Shown: piece after piece, positions 1 to 8,039 of the stretch
How positions within the stretch are numbered: position 1 is the first letter of the stretch
Layout: the number at the start of each line of letters is the position of its first letter
Origin: an uncultured Eubacterium sp.
GTDB lineage: Bacteria; Bacillota; Clostridia; Lachnospirales; Lachnospiraceae
Length of the DNA stretch: 36,808 nucleotides
Assembly: GCA_910585745.1 (NCBI GenBank)
Contig: CAJUFM010000029.1
Location: forward strand, 1 to 36,808
Direction of reading: 5' to 3'
Notes under the pieces: generated by a model
The model's input: the letters and a program-made list of their open reading frames with translations, nothing else
Database searches by the model: none
What the model was told of the DNA's origin: nothing
Made by a program: the position numbers and the translations under genes

Positions 1-1
1 A

Positions 2-706
2 GAATATGCAAAAATGCCACGCAGTAAAGACGGTTTAAGTTCTGCTGGAGAATGGCACCAATTAAAACCTCTGTTTCCACAGCTTCAAGGAAAAAAAGTT
101 CTTGATTTGGGATGTGGTTATGGCTGGCATTGTAAATTTGCAGCGGAACAAGGAGCAACACAAGTACTAGGACTTGATTTAAGCCAGAAAATGATTGAAG
201 AAGCAAAAAAGCGAAACACAGAGTCCAAGATTGAATACCGTATTTGTGGAATAGAGGAATATGAATATCCGGCAAATACATGGGATTGTGTTGTCTCCAA
301 TCTGGCTCTGCACTATATCGAGAATTTAGATGAGATATTTCAAAAAATACATCAAACTCTGAAATCAGACGGAGTATTTCTTTTCAACATTGAACACCCG
401 ATTTTTACATCTGGTGTAGGGCAGGACTGGGTTTATACCAATGAGGGCAAACCTCAATACTGGCCGCTTGATAATTACTTTTATCCCGGAGAACGAAAAA
501 CAAATTTTCTCGGATGTGATGTAACAAAACAACATCATACACTTACGCAAATCTTAATGGGTTTACTAAATAGTGGTTTTGAGCTTGAAGTGGTGGAAGA
601 AGCAGAGCCACCCAAAGAAATGATGAATATTCCGGGCATGAAAGACGAGTTGCGTCGTCCCATGATGTTGCTAGTGAAAGCAATCGCTAATAAGTCCAAT
701 CTTTAA
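2..706 (+). CDS. Class I SAM-dependent methyltransferase, 5' end outside the window
   Basis: The frame is open from the first bases of the window and reads EYAK before the first ATG at 14. In related proteins this stretch continues upstream, so I treat the gene as truncated at the window edge, not starting at 14. The SAM-binding glycine motif KVLDLGCGYGWHC is near residue 30 counted from that ATG, followed by the acidic end of strand 2 (LGLDLS) and a motif-IV-like segment (WDCVVSNLALHYI). This fits the Methyltransf_11/25 fold. The substrate cannot be told: these proteins methylate small molecules, tRNA or proteins, and no partner gene is next to it. The gene is AT-rich compared with the core genes further along. 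The family call is firm; a specific function is not supported. Confidence 0.85.
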   Translation, partial: EYAKMPRSKDGLSSAGEWHQLKPLFPQLQGKKVLDLGCGYGWHCKFAAEQGATQVLGLDLSQKMIEEAKKRNTESKIEYRICGIEEYEYPANTWDCVVSNLALHYIENLDEIFQKIHQTLKSDGVFLFNIEHPIFTSGVGQDWVYTNEGKPQYWPLDNYFYPGERKTNFLGCDVTKQHHTLTQILMGLLNSGFELEVVEEAEPPKEMMNIPGMKDELRRPMMLLVKAIANKSNL

Positions 707-1007
707 AATAAATCGGGTGGAAAATATACAGCCGTAACGACATATAATTCGGGGAACCAAGATTTTAGCATTGTCAAAATAAAATAACAGAGATTCTGTA
801 ATTTTGCCAAATAAGATATTCACTTCACCTTGTTGTTTCTGCTATCTTAAACAAATTTTAAAGTTTTCTCCTTATCTGGTTTCAGAAAGGCAGTGCAATG
901 ATTGATCGGCTGAATATGGATAAAATTCAGCAAGCTATTCGTACTGAATTGGAACCATTATACAAGGAACTTGGAATATAAAAGTCATAAAATGAGCTGC
1001 CCTGTTG
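707..1007. other. Intergenic stretch with a short unassigned reading frame
   Basis: No full gene is visible here. A short open frame runs from ATG 898 to TAA 981 (27 codons, starting MIDRLNMDKIQQ and ending LYKELGI). It looks like the tail of a helical protein, but it has no clear ribosome binding site and I do not recognise it. The frame is open only back to a stop at 859-861. It may be the 3' remnant of a lost gene. The rest is AT-rich non-coding sequence. Confidence 0.3.
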
Positions 1008-1025
1008 TTATTGGGGCAGCTCATT
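991..1025 (-). terminator. Hairpin terminator at the end of the first AraC gene
   Basis: Perfect 12-bp inverted repeat: 991-1002 pairs with 1014-1025, with an 11-nt loop. The stop codon of the minus-strand AraC gene (1008-1010) lies in the loop, so the hairpin overlaps the end of the coding sequence. On the minus strand it is followed by a moderately T-rich stretch. It could also stop readthrough from the plus-strand methyltransferase side, although there is no T-run in that direction. Confidence 0.7.
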
Positions 1026-1886
1026 CTTCAACTGGGCAAGAAACTGTTCCGGGGAACAGTTTTCTAATTTTTTAAATGCCCGGAAAAACGTGGAATAGTT
1101 TGAATAACCCACTTCCAGATGAACTTTTGACGGAGGGGTTCCTTCTTTGATCAAAAGTTTTGCGGTACTGATCCGTTTCAGCGTAATATATTCGTGAACC
1201 GTCAGCATCAATTGCTCCTTGAACAGTTTTGACAAGGTATATTTATTCAAGAAAAAATGGTTTGCCAGAAGATCCAGTGAGAGAGGTTCCTGATAGTGAT
1301 GATTGATGTAAGTAAAGACGTCATCAATCACAGGAGTGATGTGTGTCATATCGTGGGATTCTGTTTCCACCTGGATGTATTTATTAAATAAAGTGATGAT
1401 CTGAATGATCCGGGAGCGGTTCAGCATCTCTTTTCCATAATAATCTGTTTTTTTACTACGGAACAGGAGGTACATCGCTTGATAGATCTGTTCAAAATCT
1501 TCATTTGGGATATGAAATAAATAGCGCTTTTCCTGCGCCGCCTGCTGGATGGGAGTGAGAAGAGACTGGCCGTTGAAATCAAAAGAGGACAGACATGGCT
1601 CGGTAATGTACATATAAATACGCCGGTATTCAAATTTTGTATTATCAGAGGCTGGGAGCAGCTGGTGGATTCTGTAAGGGGGGATCAGCATGATATCACC
1701 ATATTTTACATTATAGATCTGATCTTCTATCGCAATCTTAACAAAACCATTAAGAAAGATATAAATTTCATAATAGTTGTGGGTGTGGGCAGGAATCCTT
1801 GGAAAATGATCCTGGGTTGTCTGTGTCGCCTCGCAGTAATAATCGATGGCTGTCGGGTGTTCCGTTTCTCTGGAAATATATCTCAT
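1008..1886 (-). CDS. AraC/XylS family transcriptional regulator with N-terminal cupin domain
   Basis: A 292-residue one-component regulator. The N-terminal part (about residues 20-130) is a cupin-like sensor domain with an HTHNYYEIYIF strand and a GDIMLIPPYRIHQL turn, typical of AraC proteins that bind small ligands such as sugars. The C-terminal 100 residues hold the two helix-turn-helix motifs; the second ends in the usual VGYSNYSTFFRAFKKLENCSPEQF pattern. The start is supported by a GGGGGG Shine-Dalgarno sequence 6 bases upstream. It has its own promoter (1927-1955). No sugar-use or transport genes are adjacent, so the regulated genes and the inducer are unknown. It is a paralogue in kind, not a close copy, of the regulator encoded upstream at 2018-2887. 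Confidence 0.9.
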   Translation of the reverse strand: MRYISRETEHPTAIDYYCEATQTTQDHFPRIPAHTHNYYEIYIFLNGFVKIAIEDQIYNVKYGDIMLIPPYRIHQLLPASDNTKFEYRRIYMYITEPCLSSFDFNGQSLLTPIQQAAQEKRYLFHIPNEDFEQIYQAMYLLFRSKKTDYYGKEMLNRSRIIQIITLFNKYIQVETESHDMTHITPVIDDVFTYINHHYQEPLSLDLLANHFFLNKYTLSKLFKEQLMLTVHEYITLKRISTAKLLIKEGTPPSKVHLEVGYSNYSTFFRAFKKLENCSPEQFLAQLKNELPQ

Positions 1887-1926
1887 ATGAATCCCCCCCT
1901 GTTTTCAAAATGAAATGATTATATTG

Positions 1927-1955
1927 TTTATAACATATAGCTACATAAAAAGCAA
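1927..1955 (-). promoter_or_regulatory. Sigma-A promoter of the first AraC gene
   Basis: On the minus strand, -35 TTGCTT (1950-1955) and -10 TATAAA (1927-1932) are 17 bases apart, with a TG one base before the -10 (extended -10). The predicted start near 1920 gives a leader of about 35 bases. This indicates the gene is transcribed separately from the AraC gene upstream. Confidence 0.6.
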
Positions 1956-2001
1956 ATAAAATATATGCTAAAGGAAATATTGGAGAAAAAGAATAGCTGG
2001 T

Positions 2002-2014
2002 GCTGCCAAGCAGC
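2002..2014 (-). terminator. Weak hairpin after the second AraC gene
   Basis: A short GCTGC/GCAGC stem with a 3-base loop lies just past the stop of the gene at 2018-2887. On the minus strand a run of five T follows about 11 bases later (1985-1990). The stem is short and the T-run is distant, so this is only a possible terminator. Confidence 0.35.
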
Positions 2015-2017
2015 CAA

Positions 2018-2887
2018 TTAATGAATTTGCGCCGTGGAGCTACGGTACTGGCCGGGGCTGACCCCATAAAATTTCTTAAAGGCATTTGAGAAATGTTCTA
2101 TAGAAGAATATCCGATCCGGTTGCTGATTTCAGTTATTTTCAATGAACTGTTGCGGAGCAGTGTCTCAGCGGCAGCCATACGGGCTTCCAGTTTCATGGC
2201 AGAAAAAGATTTATTGTAATTCTTTTCCAGAAGTCTCTGCGCCTGGCGTGTGCTTAGGCCGATGTTGTCGGCAAGCTGCTCCAGTGTAATATCTGCGTAT
2301 CGGCAGAGAAAGATTTCATCAATTACCAGCAGTGTATTTTCTTCCTGCACCAGATCAACACTAAGTTTCTTCGACGGAGCTGGCAGTTTGTTATCGTAAA
2401 TTGTTCCGTCAGAAATAAAGCTCCGCACACACTCGATCATAAGCTCTGCCAGCAGCAATGGGATTTTTTGCCTATAGCCAGGCATTTGGTTCGTTTTTTC
2501 CCAAAGAATTACCCGCACCAAAGTGTCGACTTCTGTTCCGGCGTCTCCCAGCCAAAGGCTATGTTTCATAAACAGATCAGCCAGAGAGCCTTTTGGCCCG
2601 GATTCAGATATCAGGAAAAAAAGACCAAACTTAGTTAAGGCTTCCGATTCGTCAGGGATCTGCTCGTGAGCAATGTTTGGCCCTGTTATGTAGAGTACTC
2701 CAGGGGAAAGAGGATATGTTTTGTTTTCTAAAACCACGTATCCTTTTCCAGAAGTTACATAGTGGAGCTCAAAAGTGTTTTTGCTGTGGGAGTGGCGTGG
2801 GAGTGGTTCTGTAAAATGCCGGTAACTGATCATGGGTACATGGACCAATGTATCTTCTAATGTAAAGCTGTAATTTTCCATTTTCAT
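2018..2887 (-). CDS. AraC/XylS family transcriptional regulator with N-terminal cupin domain
   Basis: A 289-residue regulator. The N-terminal cupin is visible as PRHSHSKNTFELHYV and LSPGVLYITGPNIAHEQIP (about residues 28-75), a probable small-molecule sensor. The DNA-binding region (about residues 190-285) has two helix-turn-helix motifs, LEQLADNIGLSTRQAQRLL and ITEISNRIGYSSIEHFSNAFKKFYGVSPGQYR, the second being the AraC signature. The ATG at 2887 follows an AGGGAGG ribosome binding site. It is divergent from the chemoreceptor gene at 3291. A tandem 20-bp repeat overlaps its promoter, which suggests autoregulation or control of the divergent gene. The ligand is unknown. Confidence 0.9.
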   Translation of the reverse strand: MKMENYSFTLEDTLVHVPMISYRHFTEPLPRHSHSKNTFELHYVTSGKGYVVLENKTYPLSPGVLYITGPNIAHEQIPDESEALTKFGLFFLISESGPKGSLADLFMKHSLWLGDAGTEVDTLVRVILWEKTNQMPGYRQKIPLLLAELMIECVRSFISDGTIYDNKLPAPSKKLSVDLVQEENTLLVIDEIFLCRYADITLEQLADNIGLSTRQAQRLLEKNYNKSFSAMKLEARMAAAETLLRNSSLKITEISNRIGYSSIEHFSNAFKKFYGVSPGQYRSSTAQIH

Positions 2888-2958
2888 AGTAAATACCTCC
2901 CTGGGATCAAAAAGCTCAAACCTGCGTTTATGCGACAGAAATGGAAATAATATGTCTC

Positions 2959-2986
2959 ATTATACTATAAAAAAATGAAAATACAA
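2959..2986 (-). promoter_or_regulatory. Probable promoter of the second AraC gene
   Basis: On the minus strand a perfect -10 TATAAT (2959-2964) is preceded 16 bases upstream by TTGTAT (2981-2986), a weak -35. The weak -35 lies inside the first copy of the tandem 20-bp repeat, as expected for a promoter controlled by a regulator binding there. Confidence 0.5.
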
Positions 2987-3011
2987 CAGGTAAAATGAAA
3001 GTATAACAGGT
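2972..3011. repeat. Tandem 20-bp direct repeat, candidate AraC operator
   Basis: Two head-to-tail 20-base units, 2972-2991 (aaaatgaaaatacaacaggt) and 2992-3011, differ at only two positions. AraC-family regulators commonly bind two direct half-sites about 21 bases apart on one face of the helix, which this spacing matches. The repeat covers the -35 region of the AraC gene at 2018-2887. Binding by that regulator is inference. Confidence 0.6.
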
Positions 3012-3185
3012 ACGATTATGAAAACGTCAGATGAGGAGGATGCTTATGAAAAGAAATAGAAGCAAAGGGAGCAGAAATTATGCCAGAAGGACCGGAAGTT
3101 GTTTACTAGCTTCAACCTAACTGGAAAGTGACACCGGATCAATAAAGAATTTTGCAGTTTTTAAGCAGTGTTGTGCTGGAAATGG

Positions 3186-3214
3186 TTGTAAAACTCTAAC
3201 TATTATGTTACGAT
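3186..3214 (+). promoter_or_regulatory. Possible promoter of the chemoreceptor gene
   Basis: TTGTAA (3186-3191) and TACGAT (3209-3214) are 17 bases apart, with an extended -10 TG. The start would be near 3221, about 70 bases before the coding start. The -10 matches consensus at four of six bases, so this is moderate support only. Confidence 0.4.
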
Positions 3215-3290
3215 TATTATTAGAACAAAAAGTTTGGATAAGTTACTAACACACCAAAGCAGGAGGAAGCTGCTTTAGACAGGAGGAAGT

Positions 3291-5330
3291 ATGTTGAAAA
3301 ACTGGAAAATGGGGTTTGTAATTGCAACAATAGTTGCTGTTATTTCAGCGGTATCGATGGGGGTGGTATTTTATATATCCAATAGCAATATTACATCGGT
3401 ACTCATCAATGATGTGGAAAATAATATGCAGACATCCCTGGAGGCAAAAACGAAGCTGATCGACGAGTACATATTAAATGCGGAGAGTCAGCTCATATCG
3501 TTTTCAAAAGAAGGGGATATTCTGGATTTTCTGCGAAATACCAGCGACAAGGCCAAGCGTCAAGAATTACAGACATATAATTCGGAGTATTTTGCAGCGC
3601 TGAAAGGCTGGGAGGGGCTGTATGTCTGTGACTGGAAAACGGAAACACTGACCCATTCCAATACCTCTGCGGTAGGTATGGTCTTGCGAGAGGGCGACTC
3701 GCTCAAACAGCTCCATGAAAATCTGACGGCGGCAAAGGGCGGTATATTTAATACGGGTATTCTGAAATCGCCGGCATCGGGACAGCTCATAATATCCATG
3801 TATGTCCCGATCTATGATGGGGATACTCCTCTCGGATTTGTCGGAGGCGCGATCCAGACAGATGGTCTTGCACAGCGGCTGGATTCTGTTTCCACCCATG
3901 GCATTGAGAATACGATTTATTCGCTTATCAATGTAGAGAAGAAGCAGTATATATTTGACGATAACCCCGACCTGATCCTGACAGAGATCAAGGAAAAATC
4001 TCTTCTGGATGTCATGTCCATGATTGATGGCGGGAAGGAAACCGGGCAGGTTACATATAACGGGGAAGATGGTGTAGAATATTTTTCGGTCTTTAAGGCA
4101 ATCCCGGAGAGAGGATGGGCTCTGGTGATCCGGAATGATAAAGATGAACTGTACCAGCCAGTATACAGTAGCCGGCTGGTGCTCGGCTTTGTCTGCGTTC
4201 TCGCTTTTCTTTTGATTACCATTATGTCGTGGGTAATGATAACTATCAATTTAAAACCGCTCAAGAAGGTGATCAAGAAGATTGAGAAGATTGAGACACT
4301 GGACCTGAGTGAGGATGACATGATCCAGGGTTATATTGGGCACAGGAGTGAGGTTGGCAAGCTGGCTACGGCGGTGGATTCTCTTGCGGTTACATTCCGC
4401 AAGATGGTGAGTACATTGAATGACTGTTCCAAGTCCCTGGTGGGAAGTTCAGAGACTATGCGGACCGCTTCAAAGGATCTGATGGGGAGTGTGGAGGACA
4501 ATTCGGCGACGACGGAGGAATTGTCTGCCAGCATCCTTAATACAAACTCGTCTATAGGAGTAGTTACAGGTGAGGTTGAGAAAATCCATGGTATTGTAGG
4601 AGATATTACGGACTGTGCCAGGGATGGAAGCGAGAAGAGTGATGAGCTGATCCAGACGGCAAACACTATGAGCAGAACAGCGGCGGATACATTGGAAAAC
4701 AATACGAAAAAGGTGGAGGAGACGAAGAAGAATATTGAGGCTGCCATGAGAAATCTTCAGTCCCTTGTGAAGATCAATGAGATGGCGACTCAGATCCTGG
4801 ATATTACGAGCCAGACGAATTTGCTTTCACTGAATGCTTCCATTGAGGCAGCAAGGGCAGGAGAGGCAGGAAGAGGCTTTGCTGTTGTCGCTGGAGAGAT
4901 TGGAAGCCTGGCGGAGAATTCATCAGAGACAGTCAACCAGATTCAGGCACTCTGTGTGGATGCAAACAAAAGTATAGAAAGCATTCAGGCATGTTTTGAA
5001 GATATCATCGCGTTTATGGAAAAAGATGTGTCTGGCAGATTCCAGGAATTTGCAGATATGGCCGGTCAGTATGAAACTGTGGTGAATGATATCCAGGAAG
5101 TCATTCATAACATCCATGATAAATCTTCTGCATTCTCGGAGAGCGCGACGAATATCCGGGAACAGATCAATAATGTCAAGATGGCATCCAATGATAATGA
5201 ACAAGGGGTGGATGATATCATCGTCAAAAATGATATGACGACCCAGACCGCTGATTCTATTATCAGAATCGCAGATCTGAACCAGTCAAATGTGGAAGCG
5301 ATCAAGGATATTCTGGATATGTTCAAGTAG
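3291..5330 (+). CDS. Methyl-accepting chemotaxis protein (transmembrane chemoreceptor)
   Basis: A 679-residue receptor that would sense an extracellular ligand and control CheA kinase through a cytoplasmic coiled-coil. Membrane helix 1 is at about residues 7-29. An extracellular dCache-like domain follows (about 35-285, with VCDWKTETL, MYVPIYDGDTPLGFVGGAI and ERGWALVIRND segments). Membrane helix 2 (about 293-318) leads into a HAMP region (about 319-370). The signalling domain covers about 400-670, and its hairpin tip has ITSQTNLLSLNASIEAARAG and GRGFAVVAGEIGSLAENS near residues 505-545. The C-terminus lacks a CheR/CheB-binding pentapeptide. The start follows an AGGAGG site. No che genes or sugar-binding protein genes are nearby, so it is an orphan receptor. 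The divergent AraC gene hints at a shared signal, which is inference. Confidence 0.93.
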   Translation: MLKNWKMGFVIATIVAVISAVSMGVVFYISNSNITSVLINDVENNMQTSLEAKTKLIDEYILNAESQLISFSKEGDILDFLRNTSDKAKRQELQTYNSEYFAALKGWEGLYVCDWKTETLTHSNTSAVGMVLREGDSLKQLHENLTAAKGGIFNTGILKSPASGQLIISMYVPIYDGDTPLGFVGGAIQTDGLAQRLDSVSTHGIENTIYSLINVEKKQYIFDDNPDLILTEIKEKSLLDVMSMIDGGKETGQVTYNGEDGVEYFSVFKAIPERGWALVIRNDKDELYQPVYSSRLVLGFVCVLAFLLITIMSWVMITINLKPLKKVIKKIEKIETLDLSEDDMIQGYIGHRSEVGKLATAVDSLAVTFRKMVSTLNDCSKSLVGSSETMRTASKDLMGSVEDNSATTEELSASILNTNSSIGVVTGEVEKIHGIVGDITDCARDGSEKSDELIQTANTMSRTAADTLENNTKKVEETKKNIEAAMRNLQSLVKINEMATQILDITSQTNLLSLNASIEAARAGEAGRGFAVVAGEIGSLAENSSETVNQIQALCVDANKSIESIQACFEDIIAFMEKDVSGRFQEFADMAGQYETVVNDIQEVIHNIHDKSSAFSESATNIREQINNVKMASNDNEQGVDDIIVKNDMTTQTADSIIRIADLNQSNVEAIKDILDMFK

Positions 5331-5414
5331 ATTGGCAGAAGACCTCGATGCAGGGCTGAAAAGACTGGAAAATATAAAAAGGGAAAGCGATATACTTGGA
5401 AGCTTTTCACAAAT

Positions 5415-5466
5415 AAAAGAGGCTGTTAAACTGACTGGAAAAAGAATCAGTTTAACAGCCTCTTTT
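5415..5466. terminator. Bidirectional terminator between chemoreceptor gene and argH
   Basis: Perfect 20-bp inverted repeat: 5415-5434 pairs with 5447-5466 around a 12-nt loop. It begins with AAAA and ends with TTTT, so it serves as an intrinsic terminator in both directions between the two convergent genes. Confidence 0.9.
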
Positions 5467-5483
5467 AATATATTTAAAGAATC

Positions 5484-6860
5484 TCAGCTCTCCATCAGAT
5501 ATTTTTCATTGATGGCAAGAACCTGCGCCATCGCCTGTTCGCCGGGGGCGCCGATGGTATTTCGTTTCTCCACACAGGTTTTCATGGAAATTGCCTCATA
5601 GATATCCTCTTCAAAGACAGGGGATATATTTTTGTATTCTTCCAGGGGAAGTTCGTCCAGGGAAATATTTTTGTCGATGCAGGTTAGTACCAGCTGCCCG
5701 ATGATGCCGTGGGCGTCGCGGAAGGCGACACCGTGGTTCACCAGATAGTCAGCGGCATCTGTAGCGTTGGTAAAACCGTTTTTTGCGCTGGCTTCCATAT
5801 TTTCCTTGTTAAACTTCATGGTGTCGATCATGCCAGTAAATAAAGAGATACAGCCTTTTACCGTGTCGATGGCATCAAAGACAAGTTCTTTATCTTCCTG
5901 CATATCCTTATTATAGGCGAGAGGGATCCCCTTCATCGTAGTAAGAATGGAGATCAGGGCACCGTAGACACGTCCAGTCTTTCCGCGGACGAGCTCAGCG
6001 ATGTCCGGATTTTTCTTCTGGGGCATAATGCTGCTTCCTGTGGAATAAGAATCATCGATATCCACAAATTGGTATTCGTTGGAATTCCACAGGATGATCT
6101 CTTCGCAAAAACGGCTCAGGTGCATCATGATAGTGGACAGTGCACTCAGAAGTTCGATCAGATAATCCCTGTCAGATACGGAGTCCATGCTGTTCAGTGT
6201 AGGTCCGTCAAAATTCAGAAGTTTTGCCGTGTAGTCCCGGTCCAGAGGATAGGTGGTGCCAGCCAGGGCGCCGGAGCCAAGGGGACAATAATTCATCCGG
6301 TCGTAGATGTCACGGAGACGGCTGCGGTCCCGGCGGAACATCTCAAAATAAGCGCCAAAATGATGGGCCAGAGTTACCGGTTGTGCTTTTTGAAGATGAG
6401 TGAATCCTGGCATAAAGGTATCCTTATTTTCTTTCATGATATTGTGGATGACTGTCAGCAGTTCTTTGAGCAGGTCATTCAGTACTACGATCTCATCCCG
6501 GGTGTACAGTTTCATATCCAGGGCCACCTGGTCATTCCGGCTCCGTCCGGTGTGAAGCTTCTTGCCCGGTTCCCCGATGCGTTCGATGAGATTGGCCTCC
6601 ACAAAGCTGTGGATATCTTCGTGCTCTGCTGTGATCTCCAGCCCGCCGGATTCGATGTCTTCCAGTATTCCCTTTAATCCCTCGATGATCTTTTCTTTTT
6701 CATCGGTTGTCAGTATATGTTGTTTTTCCAGCATCGTCACATGGGCAATGCTTCCCAGGATATCCTGTTTGTAAAATTTCTGGTCAAAGGAGATCGAAGC
6801 ATTAAAATTGTGTACCAGCTGATTCGTTTCCTTTGTAAAACGTCCGCCCCAGAGTTTCAT
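5484..6860 (-). CDS. argH: Argininosuccinate lyase
   Basis: Catalyses the last step of arginine synthesis, cleaving argininosuccinate to arginine and fumarate in the cytoplasm. The 458-residue length is normal for the family. The N-terminal MKLWGGRF start, the HTGRSRNDQVALD substrate-binding segment and the fumarase/aspartase superfamily signature GSSIMPQKKNPD are present; the first Ser of the flexible catalytic loop is residue 276. The start follows GGAGG 8 bases upstream. argG is not adjacent, unlike in many genomes, so argH is transcribed alone from the promoter at 6900-6928 and ends at the shared bidirectional terminator. Nothing suggests a defect. Confidence 0.97.
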   Translation of the reverse strand: MKLWGGRFTKETNQLVHNFNASISFDQKFYKQDILGSIAHVTMLEKQHILTTDEKEKIIEGLKGILEDIESGGLEITAEHEDIHSFVEANLIERIGEPGKKLHTGRSRNDQVALDMKLYTRDEIVVLNDLLKELLTVIHNIMKENKDTFMPGFTHLQKAQPVTLAHHFGAYFEMFRRDRSRLRDIYDRMNYCPLGSGALAGTTYPLDRDYTAKLLNFDGPTLNSMDSVSDRDYLIELLSALSTIMMHLSRFCEEIILWNSNEYQFVDIDDSYSTGSSIMPQKKNPDIAELVRGKTGRVYGALISILTTMKGIPLAYNKDMQEDKELVFDAIDTVKGCISLFTGMIDTMKFNKENMEASAKNGFTNATDAADYLVNHGVAFRDAHGIIGQLVLTCIDKNISLDELPLEEYKNISPVFEEDIYEAISMKTCVEKRNTIGAPGEQAMAQVLAINEKYLMES

Positions 6861-6899
6861 GATGTTTCCTCCGTTCTGTAGATATATTTATGTCCTTTA

Positions 6900-6928
6900 A
6901 TACTAACATTTTAAAGAGGGAAAATCAA
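6900..6928 (-). promoter_or_regulatory. Promoter of argH
   Basis: On the minus strand TTGATT (6923-6928) and TAGTAT (6900-6905) are 17 bases apart, with TG one base before the -10 (extended -10). Transcription would start near 6893, about 33 bases before the ATG. No ARG-box-like palindrome overlapping it was recognised by eye. Confidence 0.5.
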
Positions 6929-6947
6929 CTGCTATTCTGGCTGGCCT

Positions 6948-6986
6948 GACGGTGCTAAATCGAACCTGTTCCGATTTGGCACCGTC
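6948..6986. repeat. Long orphan inverted repeat between divergent promoters
   Basis: A near-perfect hairpin: 6948-6962 pairs with 6972-6986 with one G-T pair, and the centre (GAACCTGTTC) extends the pairing almost to the tip with one bulged base. It sits between the argH promoter (minus) and the CPBP-protease promoter (plus), so no gene ends here. A short T-run follows on the plus side about 12 bases past the stem. It could be an operator, a repeat-element relic or the terminator of an unseen small RNA. Confidence 0.6.
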
Positions 6987-7011
6987 TGGTTGAGCTTTTT
7001 CAATTCGTGGC

Positions 7012-7039
7012 TTGTAAATCTATCCGGTGATGGTATAAT
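7012..7039 (+). promoter_or_regulatory. Promoter of the CPBP protease gene
   Basis: TTGTAA (7012-7017) and a perfect TATAAT (7034-7039) are 16 bases apart. Start is expected near 7046, leaving a leader of about 50 bases. Confidence 0.65.
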
Positions 7040-7094
7040 ATAAGGAGCGGCCGGAGTATTTCCGGCTTCACTAAGAACTTATATGGGGGAGAAA

Positions 7095-7946
7095 ATGAAA
7101 AAATTCAAATCAACCGGTTTTGCTGTGCTCTATCTGGCAATACCGATCCTGCTTCAGTTTATCATAGGGATTGAGCTACAGATACATATCATGCTAATGC
7201 AGTGGAGAGGAAAAGAGATCCCGGACAACATCCTGAAACAAATGCTGCGTGACTATGGATTTAATCTGATCCTCATAGCAATGACAAATCTTATTCTTAT
7301 CGCGGGGATGGGATCCTGGTATTATTTTATCCGGAAACGGCGGGATGTATCCGCAGTAGATTACCGTAAGATACTTTCTCTGAAGACTGTGGCATGTGTG
7401 GCAGCCCTGGCTTTTTTTGCCCAGTATGCCTGCAGCATCGTGATGACGGTTATTTCTGTTACGTTTCCACATTCATTTAGAAATTATGTAAAATTAATGG
7501 AAGGTGTGGACATCAACGTCCTGCCGGCGTGGGCGACTCTGTTTATCGTAGCGGTATGGGCACCTCTGGCAGAGGAGATCGTTTTTCGTGCCATGATATT
7601 CCGGACACTGCGTAAGGGGTTTGCCTTTTGGCCGGCAGCCATATTGTCCGGTCTCGCTTTTGGGGTGTATCATATGAATCTGGTTCAGGGGGTGTATGCG
7701 TCCCTGCTGGGAGTTTTGCTGGCCTATATTTATGAAAAGACAAATTCAATTCTTGGCGTCTATATGTTTCATCTGGTTTTTAACCTGATGAACTATGTAC
7801 AATCATTTGTTCAGCAGCAGTTAGGTATCCCTCAGCTTTTGCAGGGGCTTATCACGCTGGTTCTGATGGCGGCGGCAGTTCCTGGTCTGGCTGCATGTAT
7901 TTACTGGCTTTCCAGGATATACCGGAAACAGGGGATTGAAAATTGA
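7095..7946 (+). CDS. CPBP family intramembrane metalloprotease
   Basis: A polytopic membrane protein of the CAAX protease/bacteriocin-processing (Abi) family, with about eight hydrophobic helices. Two family motifs are visible: EEIVFR (Glu160-Glu161 to Arg165) and FGVYH with His193, which are the proposed metal-site and catalytic residues. A third conserved helix holds the FHLVFNLMNY segment. The frame also has an ATG at 7083, but GGGGGAG at 7085-7091 lies between the two ATGs at the right distance from 7095, so 7095 (MKKFKS) is preferred. Members process peptides, act in bacteriocin immunity or have no known substrate. No bacteriocin precursor is visible nearby, so the substrate is unknown. 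It is transcribed ahead of the lytic transglycosylase gene, which has its own promoter. Confidence 0.9.
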   Translation: MKKFKSTGFAVLYLAIPILLQFIIGIELQIHIMLMQWRGKEIPDNILKQMLRDYGFNLILIAMTNLILIAGMGSWYYFIRKRRDVSAVDYRKILSLKTVACVAALAFFAQYACSIVMTVISVTFPHSFRNYVKLMEGVDINVLPAWATLFIVAVWAPLAEEIVFRAMIFRTLRKGFAFWPAAILSGLAFGVYHMNLVQGVYASLLGVLLAYIYEKTNSILGVYMFHLVFNLMNYVQSFVQQQLGIPQLLQGLITLVLMAAAVPGLAACIYWLSRIYRKQGIEN

Positions 7947-7958
7947 CTTTACATAATC

Positions 7959-7987
7959 TTGCAAAAATGTCAGAGTTCTTGTATAAT
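7959..7987 (+). promoter_or_regulatory. Promoter of the lytic transglycosylase gene
   Basis: TTGCAA (7959-7964) and TATAAT (7982-7987) are exactly 17 bases apart, starting 12 bases after the CPBP stop codon. The predicted start near 7994 means that any start codon before it (the frame has a TTG at 7959) cannot be used. This helps fix the start of the next gene. Confidence 0.75.
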
Positions 7988-8039
7988 ATACGGTGGAAGT
8001 ATGGCGGTGGCGTCATGCGTAACCAATGGAGGTGAAGAT

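Larger units (their letters stand above)
2888..3290. other. Divergent intergenic region between AraC and chemoreceptor genes
   Basis: About 400 bases holding the promoter of the AraC gene, the tandem 20-bp repeat (2972-3011) and the likely chemoreceptor promoter (3186-3214). In between are short frames with good ribosome binding sites but no length: 3018-3059 (13 codons), 3046-3120 (24 codons after AGGAGG) and 3080-3109 (8 codons). They overlap in different frames and none resembles a known protein firmly. They may be leftovers of a lost gene or leader peptides. Confidence 0.4.

Noticed and set aside
898..981. Short frame after the methyltransferase as a real small protein
   Set aside because: No ribosome binding site and no recognisable family. 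Kept only as part of the intergenic description.
3080..3109. MPEGPEVVY reading frame, like the start of Fpg/Nei DNA glycosylases
   Set aside because: Only eight codons after the start before a stop, with no continuation in any frame that resembles the family. A chance match is as likely.
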